A stretch of 64,000 nt of DNA from Paracoccus cavernae (lineage in GTDB: Bacteria > Pseudomonadota > Alphaproteobacteria > Rhodobacterales > Rhodobacteraceae): the NCBI GenBank assembly GCA_030410095.1, contig JAUFRC010000001.1, positions 136,501-200,500 on the forward strand. Reading direction: 5' to 3'. The stretch's first letter is position 1; each line of letters begins with the position of its first letter. The position numbers and the translations under genes were made by a program. Under the pieces are notes generated by a model that did not search any database, was not told the origin of the DNA, and saw nothing but the letters and a program-made list of their open reading frames with translations. Shown one piece after another: positions 20,713 through 31,308 of the stretch.

Positions 20713-21226
20713 ATGAAACGTCAGCAGATCGCCCTGATTGCCGCCTCTCTGGCTTGTTCTTTGGGGCTGGCCATCGCGACAGCCGCGCCGGTTTCCGCAC
20801 AATCGCGGGGAGCGCGGCGCAGGCGGGCCAAGAGCCGCAAGGCGGGGCGCGCCGCCGTGCCGCGCCGCCGATCGCGATGCTCTGCGCCTTCGAGGACAAG
20901 GGCTATAGCGGCTGGGTTCCCGAGATCGTCATGGTCACCCGTCAGGAGAACGGCCGGATCGAGGCTTTCGATCCGATCCTGCAATCTCTCGTCGGCAAGC
21001 CCATCAAGGCGGTGGTCGTCTCGGATACGCGGCACGAGCGGGTTTACGGCTGGGCACTGGCGGGGTGCGCAATGCCTCGGGCCAATGGGCCGAGCGCATC
21101 GATTTCCGCCTCAGCCTGCGCAAATCCGACAGTTCCGCCGTGATGACGGTCACGCCGTCGGGCTATGACAATGTGATCACGGGCGAGGGCGTCTGCGGCC
21201 AGGCCTCGAGCGGGCCGCAGCGCTAA
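20713..21226 (+). CDS. Secreted protein of unknown function
   Basis: About 171 residues with a Sec signal peptide (MKRQQIALIAASL start, cleavage near VSAQ at residue 30) and then an Arg/Pro-rich spacer. The mature domain (AMLCAFEDKGYSGWVPEIVM, DTRHERVYGWALAG) is not recognised; it has one Cys near its N-terminus and one near its C-terminus (GVCGQ), which could form a disulfide. Frame breaks near 20825 and 21066. 128 bases after soxG on the same strand; no functional link is evident. Confidence 0.55.
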
Positions 21227-21498
21227 AGGCGACCCGCCGCAATCCCGCGACAACCCCGCGCGATCTGTCGACTGCCCCCACAAAAGACCCACACCTCCCC
21301 GCAGCTGTAGCCATTGCGCCGGTGCCGCGCTAATCTGCGGGCGGCGCGATCCGCCTTTGCCGCATTGTCTTCGGCCAAGTCGCGAGAGGCGGGGAACTTC
21401 GCTTTGCCACCAACGTTGAACGGCGACCGCCAGGGCTTTAACCTGCGCAGGACCTGTGCCAGACATGGCGCTGCCAATCCATTGAAAGGGTCTCTAAA

Positions 21499-22097
21499 AT
21501 GGCTTTTACGCTTCCCGATCTTCCCTATGCCCATGATGCGCTTGCCGCGGGCGGCATGTCCAAGGAAACCCTCGAATTTCACCACGACAAGCACCACAAG
21601 GCCTATGTCGACAAGCTGAACGAGCTGGTTGCAGGGACCGAATGGGAAGGCAAGTCGCTCGAAGACATCGTCGTCGGCACCTATAACAAGACCGCTGTCG
21701 CGCAGAACGGCATCTTCAACAACGCCTCGCAGCACTGGAACCACGCCCAGTTCTGGGAAATGATGGGCCCGACCGGTCGCGAGATCCCGGCCAATCTGGC
21801 GGATGCGCTGACCAAAGCTTTCGGCTCGGTCGACGAATTCAAAAGAAATTCTCGGAAGCAGGCGTCGGCCAGTTCGGCGCAGGCTGGGCATGGCTCGTGA
21901 AGAATGCCGACGGCAGCCTCGCGATCACCAAAACCGAAAACGGCGTGAACCCGCTGTGCTTCGGCCAGACCGCGCTGCTGGGCTGCGACGTGTGGGAGCA
22001 TTCCTACTACATCGACTTCCGCAACGCGCGTCCGAAGTACCTCGAGAACTTCCTCAACAACCTCGTGAACTGGGACAACGTCGCCTCGCGCCTCTAA
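21499..22097 (+). CDS. sodB: Superoxide dismutase, Fe/Mn family
   Basis: About 199 residues. Metal ligands are visible: His in FHHDKHH (residues 28-29), His 82 in HWNHAQFW, and Asp and His in DVWEHSYYID. Gln 78 in NNASQHWNH is the active-site Gln placed as in iron-type enzymes, so Fe-SOD is favoured over Mn-SOD; the ORF cannot settle it. One frame break near 21845, where an A run needs one more A. A clear terminator follows at 22124. The 272 bases upstream contain no gene. Confidence 0.93.
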
Positions 22098-22123
22098 GCG
22101 CTGCGCCTTTCCCGATGAATGCG

Positions 22124-22153
22124 AAACCTGTCGGAGCGATCCGGCAGGTTTTT
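22124..22153 (+). terminator. Rho-independent terminator after sodB
   Basis: Stem from AAACCTGTCGGA (22124-22135) and TCCGGCAGGTTT, with a GCGA loop and a T run (TTTTTG). It closes the sodB transcript. Confidence 0.75.
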
Positions 22154-22290
22154 GTTTTGCCTGTAGGGAGAGCGGGGACGAAAGACGCGGCGCGGGGAAC
22201 AAAAGTCGCGCTCCGGCGGTTCGCCAAAGCGATGCGCGGCGGATTGTCCCGCCCCGCTCGCCGACGGAATCCTGACGCAAAGGGCTTGCA

Positions 22291-23287
22291 ATGGTCTCTG
22301 CCGACCCACGATTGCCGCGCCGGGCGCCGCGCGCGCAGGCCACAAGCGCACCAGCCCTGTCTGGCGCGGGATCGTGCTCGGACTGGCTGCCGCGGGGCTT
22401 GGCTATGGTGCCTATGCGCTGGCGAAAAAGCGCGAGGCTCTGCCTTGGCTCGTGCGGTGGCGGGTCCAGCCGCGGGAATGGGTGGGCCATGCACCCCTGC
22501 GCATCGCTGCGGTCTCGGTGCGTTGCGCGGCGCGCACGCCTGTCGAGCTGCGCCATTTCGCGGCGCTGCTGCGCCGGATCGAGCGGTTGGGGGCGGATGT
22601 GGTGGTGATTCTCGACCTCGATCTCGGCCATGATCGGGGGCCGGAAGACGAAGCACATGCCGAGGCGGCGGTTGCGGCCTTGGCGCGGCTGCACGGCCCC
22701 AAGGGGCGCTTCTTTCTCCCCGATGCCGCAGGAGCGGAGCTGATGGCGGATGCGGGGTTCGTTCCGCTGTCGCGACATGGGCGGCCGCTTCCCGATATGG
22801 CCTCCGGTGCGGTTTCCGAAACGGCTCCGGCCCCGGATGCGGCCCCGGCTGCGGCGGGCGGCTTTGCTGTGGCCTTTCTGCATGCGGCCGACCATCATCG
22901 CCCCGAGGGGCGCAGCCGGCCGTGCCGCTGGTGGCCTTTACCCGTGATCCGCAGGTTTTCGCCCAAACCGCTCGGCTCGGGCATCAAGTCCCGCTGGTGG
23001 TTGCAGCCTCGGGACCGCGCGGAGCGCTTTCCGCAAACGGTCAGGGCGCGCTCACCGCCCTCTGCGATCTCGCCGCGCCCTCGCGCTATGACGAGACCGG
23101 ACGCACCCTGATCCGCGCCGCAACGCTGCGCCTGCTCGACGGAGAGCCCCGACCGCGCGGTTCGCGGGCCGAGGTGACGCTGATCGACATCTCGGACCCG
23201 GGGGCTGGTGAGCGCGGCCTCTTGCGCCGGTCCTGCCGGTTTCCGTCCGGTTTCGTGCAGTCAAATTGCACATTGAGCCAGCCATGA
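22291..23287 (+). CDS. Membrane-anchored, degenerate metallophosphoesterase-like protein
   Basis: About 332 residues. An N-terminal transmembrane helix (GIVLGLAAAGLGYGAYALA) is followed by a domain laid out like the YkuE/calcineurin phosphoesterases: RIAAVSVRCAARTPVEL where the S-D-x-H motif is expected, GADVVVILDLDLGHD where G-D is expected, and RFFLPDAAGAE where G-N-H-D is expected. The metal ligands are replaced at each site, so catalysis is doubtful. Frame breaks near 22330 and 22912. The start ATG 22291 and the C-terminal end are uncertain. It lies after sodB, where related genomes often carry a phosphoesterase gene (from memory). Confidence 0.5.
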
Positions 23288-23354
23288 TGCGAGCAGGATT
23301 GGCAAAAGACCCCAAGCCCGTATAGAAGAACGGCTAAAGCAGGAAGGGACCAAC

Positions 23355-24140
23355 ATGGCCAACCAGAACGACAGTTTCATTGATGAAGTCACGGCGGAAC
23401 TTCGGCGTGACCGGCTGTTCGTCGGGTTGAAGCGTTATGGCTGGATCGTGGTCCTCGGCGTCGTCGGAATTGTCGGCGGCTCCGCCTGGTACGAATATAC
23501 CCGCGCGCAGGATGCGGCCAGGGCCGAAGCCTGGGGCGATGCCATTCTCGCGGCAGAGGGCTCGGATGATGCGGCGGCGGCTTTGGCTGCGGTCGATCCG
23601 GCCGGCTCGACCGGTCGTCAGGCCCTGAGCGCCCTTCTGGCGGGCAGCGCTGCGGCCGAAGCGGGCGATCCCGCCAAGGCTGCAGCCGATCTGCGCGCCG
23701 CCGCCGAGGCTGCGGGTGCCGGAGATCCGGTCCTGCGCGATCTCGCCTTGCTCAAAGCCGTGATTGCCGCCGGCCCGACGATGGGCGCGGCCGAGCGTGA
23801 CGCGCTTTTGACCGATCTGTCGAAACCGGGTGCGCCCTTCGAGTTGCTCGCGCTCGAGCAGAAGGTCGTCGCCCTGATCGCCGCCAACCGCCGCGAGGAT
23901 GCGGTGACGCTGATCCGCCAGATCCAGAAAAAGGACGGCCTCTCCGAACCGCTGCGCCGCCGTCTGGCCGAGATGATGACGACGCTTGATGCCGATCCCG
24001 AGCCGGTCGCGGGTCTTGACGCCCAGCTTCCCGCCGATACCGCGGCTGCGCCATTGGCCGATCCTGCGGCGGCCCCCGTCGCCGAATCTTCCGAAACCCC
24101 GTCCGAACCCGCGCCGCAAACCGCCCCCGCCGCGAATTGA
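23355..24140 (+). CDS. Membrane-anchored TPR-like protein (YfgM-like)
   Basis: 261 residues: cytoplasmic N-terminus (DSFIDEVTAELRRDRLF), one transmembrane helix (about residues 29-47, WIVVLGVVGIVGGSAWY), then an Ala-rich helical-repeat periplasmic domain, ending in a Pro/Ala tail. This matches the YfgM-type tetratricopeptide protein family associated with the envelope chaperone network. Immediately upstream of bamB and der, the same order as yfgM-bamB-der in Escherichia coli. Single frame, intact. Confidence 0.8.
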   Translation: MANQNDSFIDEVTAELRRDRLFVGLKRYGWIVVLGVVGIVGGSAWYEYTRAQDAARAEAWGDAILAAEGSDDAAAALAAVDPAGSTGRQALSALLAGSAAAEAGDPAKAAADLRAAAEAAGAGDPVLRDLALLKAVIAAGPTMGAAERDALLTDLSKPGAPFELLALEQKVVALIAANRREDAVTLIRQIQKKDGLSEPLRRRLAEMMTTLDADPEPVAGLDAQLPADTAAAPLADPAAAPVAESSETPSEPAPQTAPAAN

Positions 24141-24248
24141 TCGCGGCCAACCGCCCCGCTGTCGCAACAGACTACCTGACGCCGAATTATCTGACGCCGA
24201 CGCTCTGATGGCCGCGAGAGACGGTCAAAGGCTCGAGAGGAGACCGTG

Positions 24249-25571
24249 ATGACGAAGATCACCCTGATTGCCCTTCTGGCGGGGACCGTTGCTCTGGCGG
24301 GCTGCGCCAAGCGCGAATTGATCTTGCCCGGCGAAAGGCTTGATCCGCGCGCGCTGATCTCTGCCGATGGTCCGGCGGTCGAGGGCACGAGCGGGCCGAC
24401 CACGACGGCGCTTTCGCTGCCGCCGGTGCGCGGCAATGCCGATTGGCCCCAGCTCGGCGGAAGCGCGGCCCATACGGCGGGCAATGTCGCGATCGGCGCG
24501 GGCCAGTCGCCGGTCTTCGCCGTCAATATCGGCGAGGCCGCAGGCAAGCGTCACCGCATCACTGCCGAGCCGATCGTCGGCGGCGGTCTTGTCTATACGC
24601 TCGACAGCCGCGCCCGCGTCAGCGCGACCACGACTTCGGGCCAGCCGGTCTGGAGCGTGGATCTGCGTGCGGTCGGCGAGATCGGCGACAGCGTCTCGGG
24701 CGGCGGCATCGCCTACGAGAGCGGGCGGGTCTATGTCACCACCGGCTATGGCGAGCTGATCGCGGTCGATGCGCGCAGCGGCGGCGTGATCTGGCGCCAG
24801 CGCGTCGACGCGGTGATCAGCGGCGCCCCGACGGTTGCCAACGGCGCGGTCTATGTCGTGGCGCGCAACGCGACCGGCTGGGCGGTGCGTGCCAGCGACG
24901 GCAAAGTGCTGTGGCAGGTCGGCGGCAATGCCGCGATGGCGGGCGTGATGGGGGCTGCCGCACCGGCGGTTTCGGGCGGCACGGTGGTCTTCCCCTTCGC
25001 CTCGGGCCAGCTCATCGGCGTTGATGCGGGCACCGGCACACAGCTTTGGTCGGCGCAGGTCGCAGGCACCCGCAAGGGGCGCGCGATCGGCCTTTTGCGC
25101 GACATGACGGGCGATCCCGTGATCGTCGGCAACCGTATTTTCGCGGGAACCTCTGCCGGACGCTTGGCCGCTTTCGACTTGACGACCGGCGAAGAAGCGT
25201 GGAATGCCCGTAGCGGAGCCGCAAATCCGCCGGTTCCGGCCGGTAACTCGGTCTTCGCGATCAATGACCAATCGCAACTCGTCCGGCTCGATGCCGCGAA
25301 TGGCGGCACGGTCTGGAGCGTGGATCTCCCCGAGTTCACGACCGCCAAGGTCAAGAAACAGGCGCAGGTCTATGCGCATTTCGGACCGACCTTGGCCGGC
25401 AACAAGCTTTACGTCGCATCCAGCGACGGTGTTCTGAGGATATTTGACCCGGCATCGGGGGCATTGATCGGTCAGGGCAATATCCCCGGCGGGGCGGCCA
25501 CTGCGCCGGTTGTCGCCGGACAGACCCTTTATATCGTGACCCGCTCGGGTCAATTGGTTGCATATCGCTAA
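24249..25571 (+). CDS. bamB: Outer membrane assembly lipoprotein BamB
   Basis: 440 residues. A lipoprotein signal peptide ends in the lipobox LAGC with Cys 19. The mature protein is a beta-propeller of PQQ-like repeats (GGLVYTLDSRARVSA, GYGELIAVDARSG, ASDGKVLWQVGG, VYAHFGPTLAGNKLYVAS). It works in the BAM complex that inserts outer-membrane proteins. A GTG three bases earlier is possible. The stop and the der start share one base (TAATG), so the two genes are coupled. Intact. Confidence 0.92.
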   Translation: MTKITLIALLAGTVALAGCAKRELILPGERLDPRALISADGPAVEGTSGPTTTALSLPPVRGNADWPQLGGSAAHTAGNVAIGAGQSPVFAVNIGEAAGKRHRITAEPIVGGGLVYTLDSRARVSATTTSGQPVWSVDLRAVGEIGDSVSGGGIAYESGRVYVTTGYGELIAVDARSGGVIWRQRVDAVISGAPTVANGAVYVVARNATGWAVRASDGKVLWQVGGNAAMAGVMGAAAPAVSGGTVVFPFASGQLIGVDAGTGTQLWSAQVAGTRKGRAIGLLRDMTGDPVIVGNRIFAGTSAGRLAAFDLTTGEEAWNARSGAANPPVPAGNSVFAINDQSQLVRLDAANGGTVWSVDLPEFTTAKVKKQAQVYAHFGPTLAGNKLYVASSDGVLRIFDPASGALIGQGNIPGGAATAPVVAGQTLYIVTRSGQLVAYR

Positions 25572-27044
25572 TGAGCTTCACTCGCCATCGTCGGACGGCC
25601 CAATGTCGGCAAGTCCACCCTGTTCAACCGCCTCGTGGGCAAGCGTCTGGCGCTGGTCGATGACCAGCCCGGCGTAACGCGGGACCTGCGCGAGGGGCAG
25701 GGCCGTCTTGGCGATCTGCGTTTCATCGTGGTCGATAGCGCCGGTCTCGAGATGGTCGAGGACGACAGCCTTCAGGGCCGCATGCGCCGCCTGACCGAAC
25801 GCGCCGTCGACGAGGCGGATGTCTGCCTTTTCGTGGTCGACGCCCGTGCGGGCATTACCGCAGCCGACGAATATTTCGCGGAAATCCTGCGTCGCCGCGC
25901 CAAACATGTCATCCTTGCCGCCAACAAGGCCGAGGGGCGCGCCGGTGAATCCGGCGTGCTCGAAGCTTACGGCCTCGGTCTGGGAGAGCCGTTGCGCATC
26001 TCGGCCGAACATGGCGAGGGGATGGACGATCTTTACCGCACCCTCGTGCCCTTGGCCGACCAGTTCGAGGCGCAAAACATCCAGCAGGCTCCGGTCACGG
26101 ATGTGGAGCTGGACGAGGAATCCGATGTCGAGAATGACGAAAGCTGGCGTCCCTCGGCGACGAACCCGCTTCAGATCGCGGTGATCGGTCGCCCGAATGC
26201 CGGCAAATCGACCCTGATCAACAAGATCATCGGCGAGGACCGTCTTCTGACCGGCCCCGAAGCGGGCATCACCCGCGATTCGATCTCGGTCACCACCGAT
26301 TTCATGGGCACGCCCATGCGGATCTTCGATACTGCCGGTATGCGCAAGAAAGCCCGCGTGACCGAGAAGCTCGAAAAGCTCTCGGTGGCCGACGGTCTGC
26401 GCGCCGTGCGCTTCGCCGAAGTCGTGGTCGTCCTTCTCGATGTCGATATTCCCTTCGAGCAGCAGGATCTGCGCATTGCGGATTTCGCCGAGACCGAGGG
26501 CCGTGCCGTCGTGATCGCCGCGAACAAATGGGATCTCGAAGAGGACAAGCCGCAAAAGCTCAACGAGCTGCGCGAGGCTTTCGAGCGCCTGCTGCCGCAG
26601 CTGCGCGGCGCGCCCTTGGTCACGGTTTCGGCCAAGACCGGCAAGGGGCTCGACCGTCTGCACAACGCGATCCTGCGTGCGCACGAGGTCTGGAACCGCC
26701 GCGTCAATACCGGCCGTCTGAACCAGTGGCTTTCGGTCATGACCGAGGCGCATCCGCCGCCGGCACCGGGTGGCCGCCGCATCCGTCTGCGCTATATCAC
26801 GCAGATCAAGACGCGCCCGCCGGCCTTTGTCGTCATGGCGACGCATACCGACAAGATCCCCGATGCCTATTCCCGCTATCTGGTGAACGGCCTGCGTCAG
26901 GATTTCGACATGCCGGGTACGCCGATCCGCTTTACCTTCCGCGATCAGGGGCAAAAGAACCCCTACAAAGACAAGGCGTCGAAGATCAACCAGTCGGGCG
27001 CTTTGTCCAAACACGCCAAACGCCAAAAGCCGAAGGGCGAATGA
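25571..27044 (+). CDS. der: Ribosome biogenesis GTPase Der (EngA)
   Basis: About 491 residues with two tandem GTPase domains, GRPNVGKST near residue 9 and GRPNAGKST near residue 205, and a C-terminal KH-like domain ([19 protein letters not shown]). It assists maturation of the 50S subunit. The start is inferred: ATG 25571 reads MSFT and the frame breaks near 25583, where a CT unit is missing; the conserved [10 protein letters not shown] then follows. Coupled to bamB. A terminator follows at 27087. Confidence 0.93.
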
Positions 27045-27086
27045 CCCTCCGGCGCGGGTCTTCTGCGCCATCGGTGACAATCAGGG

Positions 27087-27118
27087 AAACGGGCGCGATT
27101 TCGCGTCCGTTTTCTTTT
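27087..27118 (+). terminator. Terminator after der
   Basis: AAACGGGCGCGA (27087-27098), loop TT, TCGCGTCCGTTT: a stem with one mismatch, followed by TCTTTT. It separates der from the convergent membrane-protein genes. Confidence 0.7.
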
Positions 27119-27148
27119 GCGGTGCCTCCGGATGTTGCTTGCCGCCCG

Positions 27149-27666
27149 CTAAGTGCTGACACGAACCAGCGCCACGCCGACGAAGGTGATCGACAGCGCC
27201 GCCGCCGTCGCAACCGAAGCATCCGTGCCGATGGTCGCGACGATCAGCCCCAACATCCCCCAGATTACCGTGACGCTGAAGCCGAAGGGCGAGCCGAGAT
27301 GGAGCTGGATATTGGCCGCCGCCACCGCGAGGATCAGCAACGAGACCAGCGCCGCGAGCGTATCCGAAGTGCCCAGACTACGCTCGAGCAGGCTGGCGAA
27401 GGCCGCGCAGGTCGCCAGCATCGCCCATCCCGCCAGAATGCCGAGCGAGGTGCTCGACCGGTGGTTCTGCCCAAGGCAGCCGCGTGTCAGGGCCGCGGCC
27501 AGCATGGCCGACAGCATGAGCGTGGCCAGAAGAAAGCCGTTGACCGGCTGCGTCTCGAAAATCCAGGGAAAGATTGCCGCGGTCAAAAGTCCGATGGTCA
27601 CACCGAGAATTTCCAGCATGGGCGCGGGCGGGGCGGGCACGGGCTCCGGCGGGGTGTTGTCGCCAT
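27149..27666 (-). CDS. Multi-pass membrane protein of unknown function
   Basis: About 172 residues with five to six hydrophobic helices (ILGVTIGLLTAAIFPWI, FLLATLMLSAMLAAAL, LAGWAMLATCAAFASLL, LAALVSLLILAVAAANI, IWGMLGLIVATIG). I place the start at ATG 27666, immediately after the stop of the gene before it, because one extra C in the run near 27655 joins MATTPPEPVPAPPAP to the membrane part. No family recognised; no catalytic motif. Probably co-transcribed with the gene at 27667. Confidence 0.55.
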
Positions 27667-28145
27667 CTAAGGCTGCATTGATGTCGGGGGCGGCGGTATC
27701 AGCAGCCCTTCGGTCAAGGTACGGTCGCGCAGCGGCGCAGGGCTGCGCTCGCGCGGATCATCGGCCACGAACCAGTCCAGCAGCTCCTCGTCCGACGGGG
27801 GTGCGGCGGGGATCTCCGGCACGTCGCGCCGCAAAATGCCCAAAATCCGCAGCAGGTAAACGAAAGAGGCGAACCAGACGAGGATCTGCAACCCCCAGAA
27901 GATGGGGCCCTTGCTGTGAAGGAAGAACTCCGGCGGCGGAACGCCTGGCGGTGCGGGCGTGGGCATGACGGCGCTATTGCCGAAGGGCTGGGTCTGCGTC
28001 TCGATGGAGTTGGGAGTGACGAAGGGGGCGCGATCTGTCCGACCGTCTCCAGAACCACTGCCTTGGGCGCGAGCGCATAGAGCAGCCCGCTTGCGATGAA
28101 CAAGCACACCGAGACAAACAAAAGGGCCGAAAGGAGACGTCGCAT
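27667..28145 (-). CDS. Two-helix membrane protein of unknown function
   Basis: About 160 residues. An N-terminal signal anchor (LLSALLFVSVCLFIASGLLYAL) is followed by a Pro-rich periplasmic segment, a second helix (GPIFWGLQILVWFASFVYLL), and a cytoplasmic tail rich in Pro and Asp (PSDEELLDWFVADD). One frame break near 28035. Transcribed in the same direction as serS but separated from it by 109 bases. No function can be assigned. Confidence 0.55.
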
Positions 28146-28254
28146 GGACAAGCAACGCCCGCCTTGCGTGTAAGTTTCACCGGAAGAATACCGGAATCAA
28201 AATGTCGCAGCGCTGTGTTGACGCTGCGACACTCTCGAGCCGGTTAGCGGGAAA

Positions 28255-29547
28255 TCAGGCCAGTTGCCCGTCGGGCAGCAGGCGGGTCTTGCCGCGCAGA
28301 TAGGGATGCAGCGCCTCGGGCAGGGTGACCGAGCCGTCGGCCTGCTGGCCGTTTTCCAAAACCGCGATCAGCGTGCGGCCCACCGCGAGGCCCGAGCCGT
28401 TCAGCGTATGGACGAATTCGGGTTTGCCGCCCTCGGTCGGGCGGTAGCGCGCATTCATGCGCCGCGCCTGGAAGTCGCCGCAATAGCTGACCGAGCTGAT
28501 CTCGCGGTATTTGTTTTGGCCCGGAAGCCAGACCTCGAGGTCATGGGTGATGCGCGCGCCAAAGCCCATGTCGCCCGTGCAGAGCAGCATGGTGCGGTAG
28601 GGCAGGCCCAGACGCTCCAGCACGGCCTGCGCCCAGCCGGTCATGCGCGGATGTTCCGCCTCGCCGGTTTCGGCATCGGTGATCGAAACCATCTCGACTT
28701 TCTCGAACTGGTGCTGGCGCAGCATGCCCGAGGTGTCGCGGCCCGCGCTGCCCGCTTCCGAGCGGAAACACTGGCTATGGGCGGCCATGCGGCGCGGCAG
28801 GCTGGACTGGTCGACGAGATCGCCGTGAACGGTATTGGTCAGCGTGACCTCCGCGGTCGGGATCAGCCACCAGCCTTCGCGGGTCTGATAGCTGTCCTCG
28901 CCGAATTTCGGCAGCTGGCCGGTGCCGACCATCATGTCGGAGAGCACCAGAACCGGCGTCCAGGTCTCGGTCAGGCCATGCTCTTCGGCGTGAAGGTCCA
29001 GCATGAATTGCGCAAGCGCGCGATGGATGCGGGCAACGCCGGCCTGAAGCAGCACGAAGCGCGCGCCCGAAAGCTTGGCCGCGGTTTCGAAATCCATGCC
29101 GGGCTTGACGCCCGCGATCTCGAAATGCTCGACCGGCTGGAAGTCGAAGCTTTTCGGTTCGCCCCAGCGGCGGATCTCGACGTTGTCGTTCTCGTCCTTG
29201 CCGAGCGGAACGCTGTCGAGCGGCAGGTTGGGAATGCCCATCAGCAGCTCGCGCAATTCCGTGTCGAGACGCGCGGCCTCGGCCTGCATCGCGGCGATTT
29301 CTTCTTTCTTGGCGCTCACGAGGGCGCGCAGACGCTCGAATTCGGCATCATCGCCACGACCTTTCGCGGCACCGGCTTCCTTGCTTGCCTTGTTCTGTTC
29401 GGCCTGCGCGGTCTCGGCGGCGGCGATCTGGGCGCGGCGCGCGGAATCGAGCGACAGGATCGACGGCGACAAAGCCTCCAGCCCGCGGCGCGCAAGCGCG
29501 GCGTCAAACGAGGTGGGGTTTTCGCGAATGGCGCGGATGTCGTGCAT
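28255..29547 (-). CDS. serS: Seryl-tRNA synthetase
   Basis: 430 residues, intact. Class II aminoacyl-tRNA synthetase charging tRNA-Ser. An N-terminal two-helix arm (residues 1-110, with [13 protein letters not shown] and [13 protein letters not shown]) contacts the tRNA. The catalytic core has the family blocks [33 protein letters not shown] (motif 2, containing the ATP-binding Arg) and a C-terminal [17 protein letters not shown] (motif 3). Confidence 0.96.
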   Translation of the reverse strand: MHDIRAIRENPTSFDAALARRGLEALSPSILSLDSARRAQIAAAETAQAEQNKASKEAGAAKGRGDDAEFERLRALVSAKKEEIAAMQAEAARLDTELRELLMGIPNLPLDSVPLGKDENDNVEIRRWGEPKSFDFQPVEHFEIAGVKPGMDFETAAKLSGARFVLLQAGVARIHRALAQFMLDLHAEEHGLTETWTPVLVLSDMMVGTGQLPKFGEDSYQTREGWWLIPTAEVTLTNTVHGDLVDQSSLPRRMAAHSQCFRSEAGSAGRDTSGMLRQHQFEKVEMVSITDAETGEAEHPRMTGWAQAVLERLGLPYRTMLLCTGDMGFGARITHDLEVWLPGQNKYREISSVSYCGDFQARRMNARYRPTEGGKPEFVHTLNGSGLAVGRTLIAVLENGQQADGSVTLPEALHPYLRGKTRLLPDGQLA

Positions 29548-29681
29548 GAAGATGCCTCCTTTTCGAGCCCGGTCCTGTCACATCCGGCCGCATGCCGGAC
29601 CCGCAATGCCTTAACCCATGGCAGGCATGGGGAAAAGGGATAGCTGGAGCAAAGCCTGCGCGAAAAGCGGCTTTCTTTGGC

Positions 29682-30074
29682 CTAGCGCGGCAGGGCGCCC
29701 GCTTCGGCCATGATGCGCAGCAGATCGGCGCGGAAAAGATCGGCACCGGGATAGCCCTCGATCCGGTCGGCCTCGTGGCCGTGATCGAGAAGGATGAAGG
29801 TGGGCGTCGCATAGGGCGCGGCCCCGATCGCCAGACCGTCGGGCCAAGGCCCGTTGATGTCGACCTCGAAGACAGGCGCGATCCGCCCCTCGCGCGAGGC
29901 GGGATAGGCCGGCCCGACCTCGCGCCGCCATGCCGCGCAATAGACGCAACCGCGCTGGACGACCATCAGCAGCCGGAACCTTTGGCCCTGCGCTCCGGCC
30001 GTGCCGCCCGAAAGCGCCGCGCCGAGCGCCAAAGCGGCCCCGCCCAGAAAGCGCCTCTTGCCGATCGTCACCAT
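29682..30074 (-). CDS. Periplasmic thioredoxin-fold protein with CVYC motif
   Basis: 130 residues with a signal peptide (KRRFLGGAALALGAALSGG, Ala-rich cleavage near AGAQ at residue 29). The basic pair before a long hydrophobic core could also be Tat-type. The mature domain shows the thioredoxin-fold features: MVVQRGCVYCAAW, a C-x-x-C redox centre; VFEVDINGPWPDG; and the cis-Pro loop ATPTFIL. Similar proteins act as periplasmic disulfide reductases (SoxS-like). No partner gene is adjacent. Confidence 0.7.
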   Translation of the reverse strand: MVTIGKRRFLGGAALALGAALSGGTAGAQGQRFRLLMVVQRGCVYCAAWRREVGPAYPASREGRIAPVFEVDINGPWPDGLAIGAAPYATPTFILLDHGHEADRIEGYPGADLFRADLLRIMAEAGALPR

Positions 30075-30328
30075 GTCTCGCGCTCCGCATCTCGTCCGAG
30101 CTTCAGCTAACGCGGGCGCGCGCCCCGCCTCAAGCCCCCGTGCCGATCAAAGCTTTGTGCGCCCAAGCCCCGCGCGGGTCCCGCACTGCCCCCGACTTCC
30201 GAGGCTGGCGTTTACTTGTCTTCCATGTCCAAATATCCACCAAAGCAAGAGCGCAACCGGCACGGGGCCGAAAGGCGCGCGGGCACCAACCATTCTCTAG
30301 ACGGACAAGATCGCGGGGCAGGGGCAAA

Positions 30329-31308
30329 ATGGACGAGCTGTTCGAGGGCTTTTGGCCGGAAACCGACGCGCTTTGTCGCGCGCGATCACGCTGGTCGAAA
30401 GCACGCGGCCCGATCACCGCGCCCGCGCACAGGCGCTTTTGGCGGCGCTTCCCGACCGTCAGGCGCTGCGCATCGGCCTGTCGGGCACGCCGGGCGTCGG
30501 CAAATCCACCTTTATCGAGGCTTTCGGCAAGCTCTTGACGGGGCAGGGCCTCAAGGTGGCGGTTCTGGCTGTCGATCCGTCCTCGGCGCGCTCGGGCGGC
30601 TCGATTCTGGGCGACAAGACGCGGATGGAGACGCTTTCGCGCGACCCCAACGCCTTCATCCGCCCCTCGCCCTCGCGGACCGAACTGGGCGGCGTCGCCC
30701 GCCGCACCCGAGAGGCGGTGCGTCTTTGCGAGGCGGCAGGCTTCGATGTCATCCTGATCGAGACCGTGGAGTCGGCCAATCCGAGACCTTGGTGGCCGAG
30801 ATGAGCGATCTCTTCATCCTGCTTCTGGCGCCTGCGGGCGGTGACGAATTGCAGGGCGTCAAACGCGGCATCATGGAGATCGCGGACCTTGTGCTCGTCA
30901 ACAAGGCCGACGGCGATCTTCTGCCCACCGCGCGGCGCACCGTCGCAGATTACGCGGGCGCTTTGCGGCTGTTGCGCAAGCGCCCCAACGATCCCGAGGG
31001 CTTTCCAAAGGCGCTGCCGGTCTCGGCCTATACCGGCGAGGGCTGGCGCTCGCATGGGAGAATATGGGCTATCTGGTCGATTGGCGGCGCGAGCACGGCC
31101 ATTTCGATACGGTGCGCGCCGATCAGGCCCGCCATTGGTTCCTCGCCGAATTGCGTGCGGGGCTTCTGGCGCAGCTCGAGGCACCCGCCATCCGGAGAGA
31201 GGTTCAAAGGCTGGGCGATGCGGTCGCCGCGGGCGATCTTTCGCCGGGGATGCGGCCTCGCGCATCCTCGGCCATTTGGCCGAGAGGGGCGGGCAAGCGG
31301 GTGGCTAG
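30329..31308 (+). CDS. meaB: Methylmalonyl-CoA mutase-associated GTPase MeaB (ArgK family)
   Basis: About 327 residues. The P-loop GTPase (GTPGVGKST near residue 53) with [19 protein letters not shown] and NKADG is characteristic of MeaB/ArgK, which protects and gates cobalamin loading of methylmalonyl-CoA mutase. Frame breaks near 30347 (T run), 30770 (G run), 31055 and 31250 (G run). It ends in [11 protein letters not shown] and its stop lies inside the start of the ogt gene. No mutase gene is in the window. ATG 30329 is chosen from the family start. Confidence 0.88.

Noticed and set aside
25578..27080. A 500-codon frame antisense to der
   Set aside because: Fully opposite der, Asp/Arg/Gly-rich without motifs.
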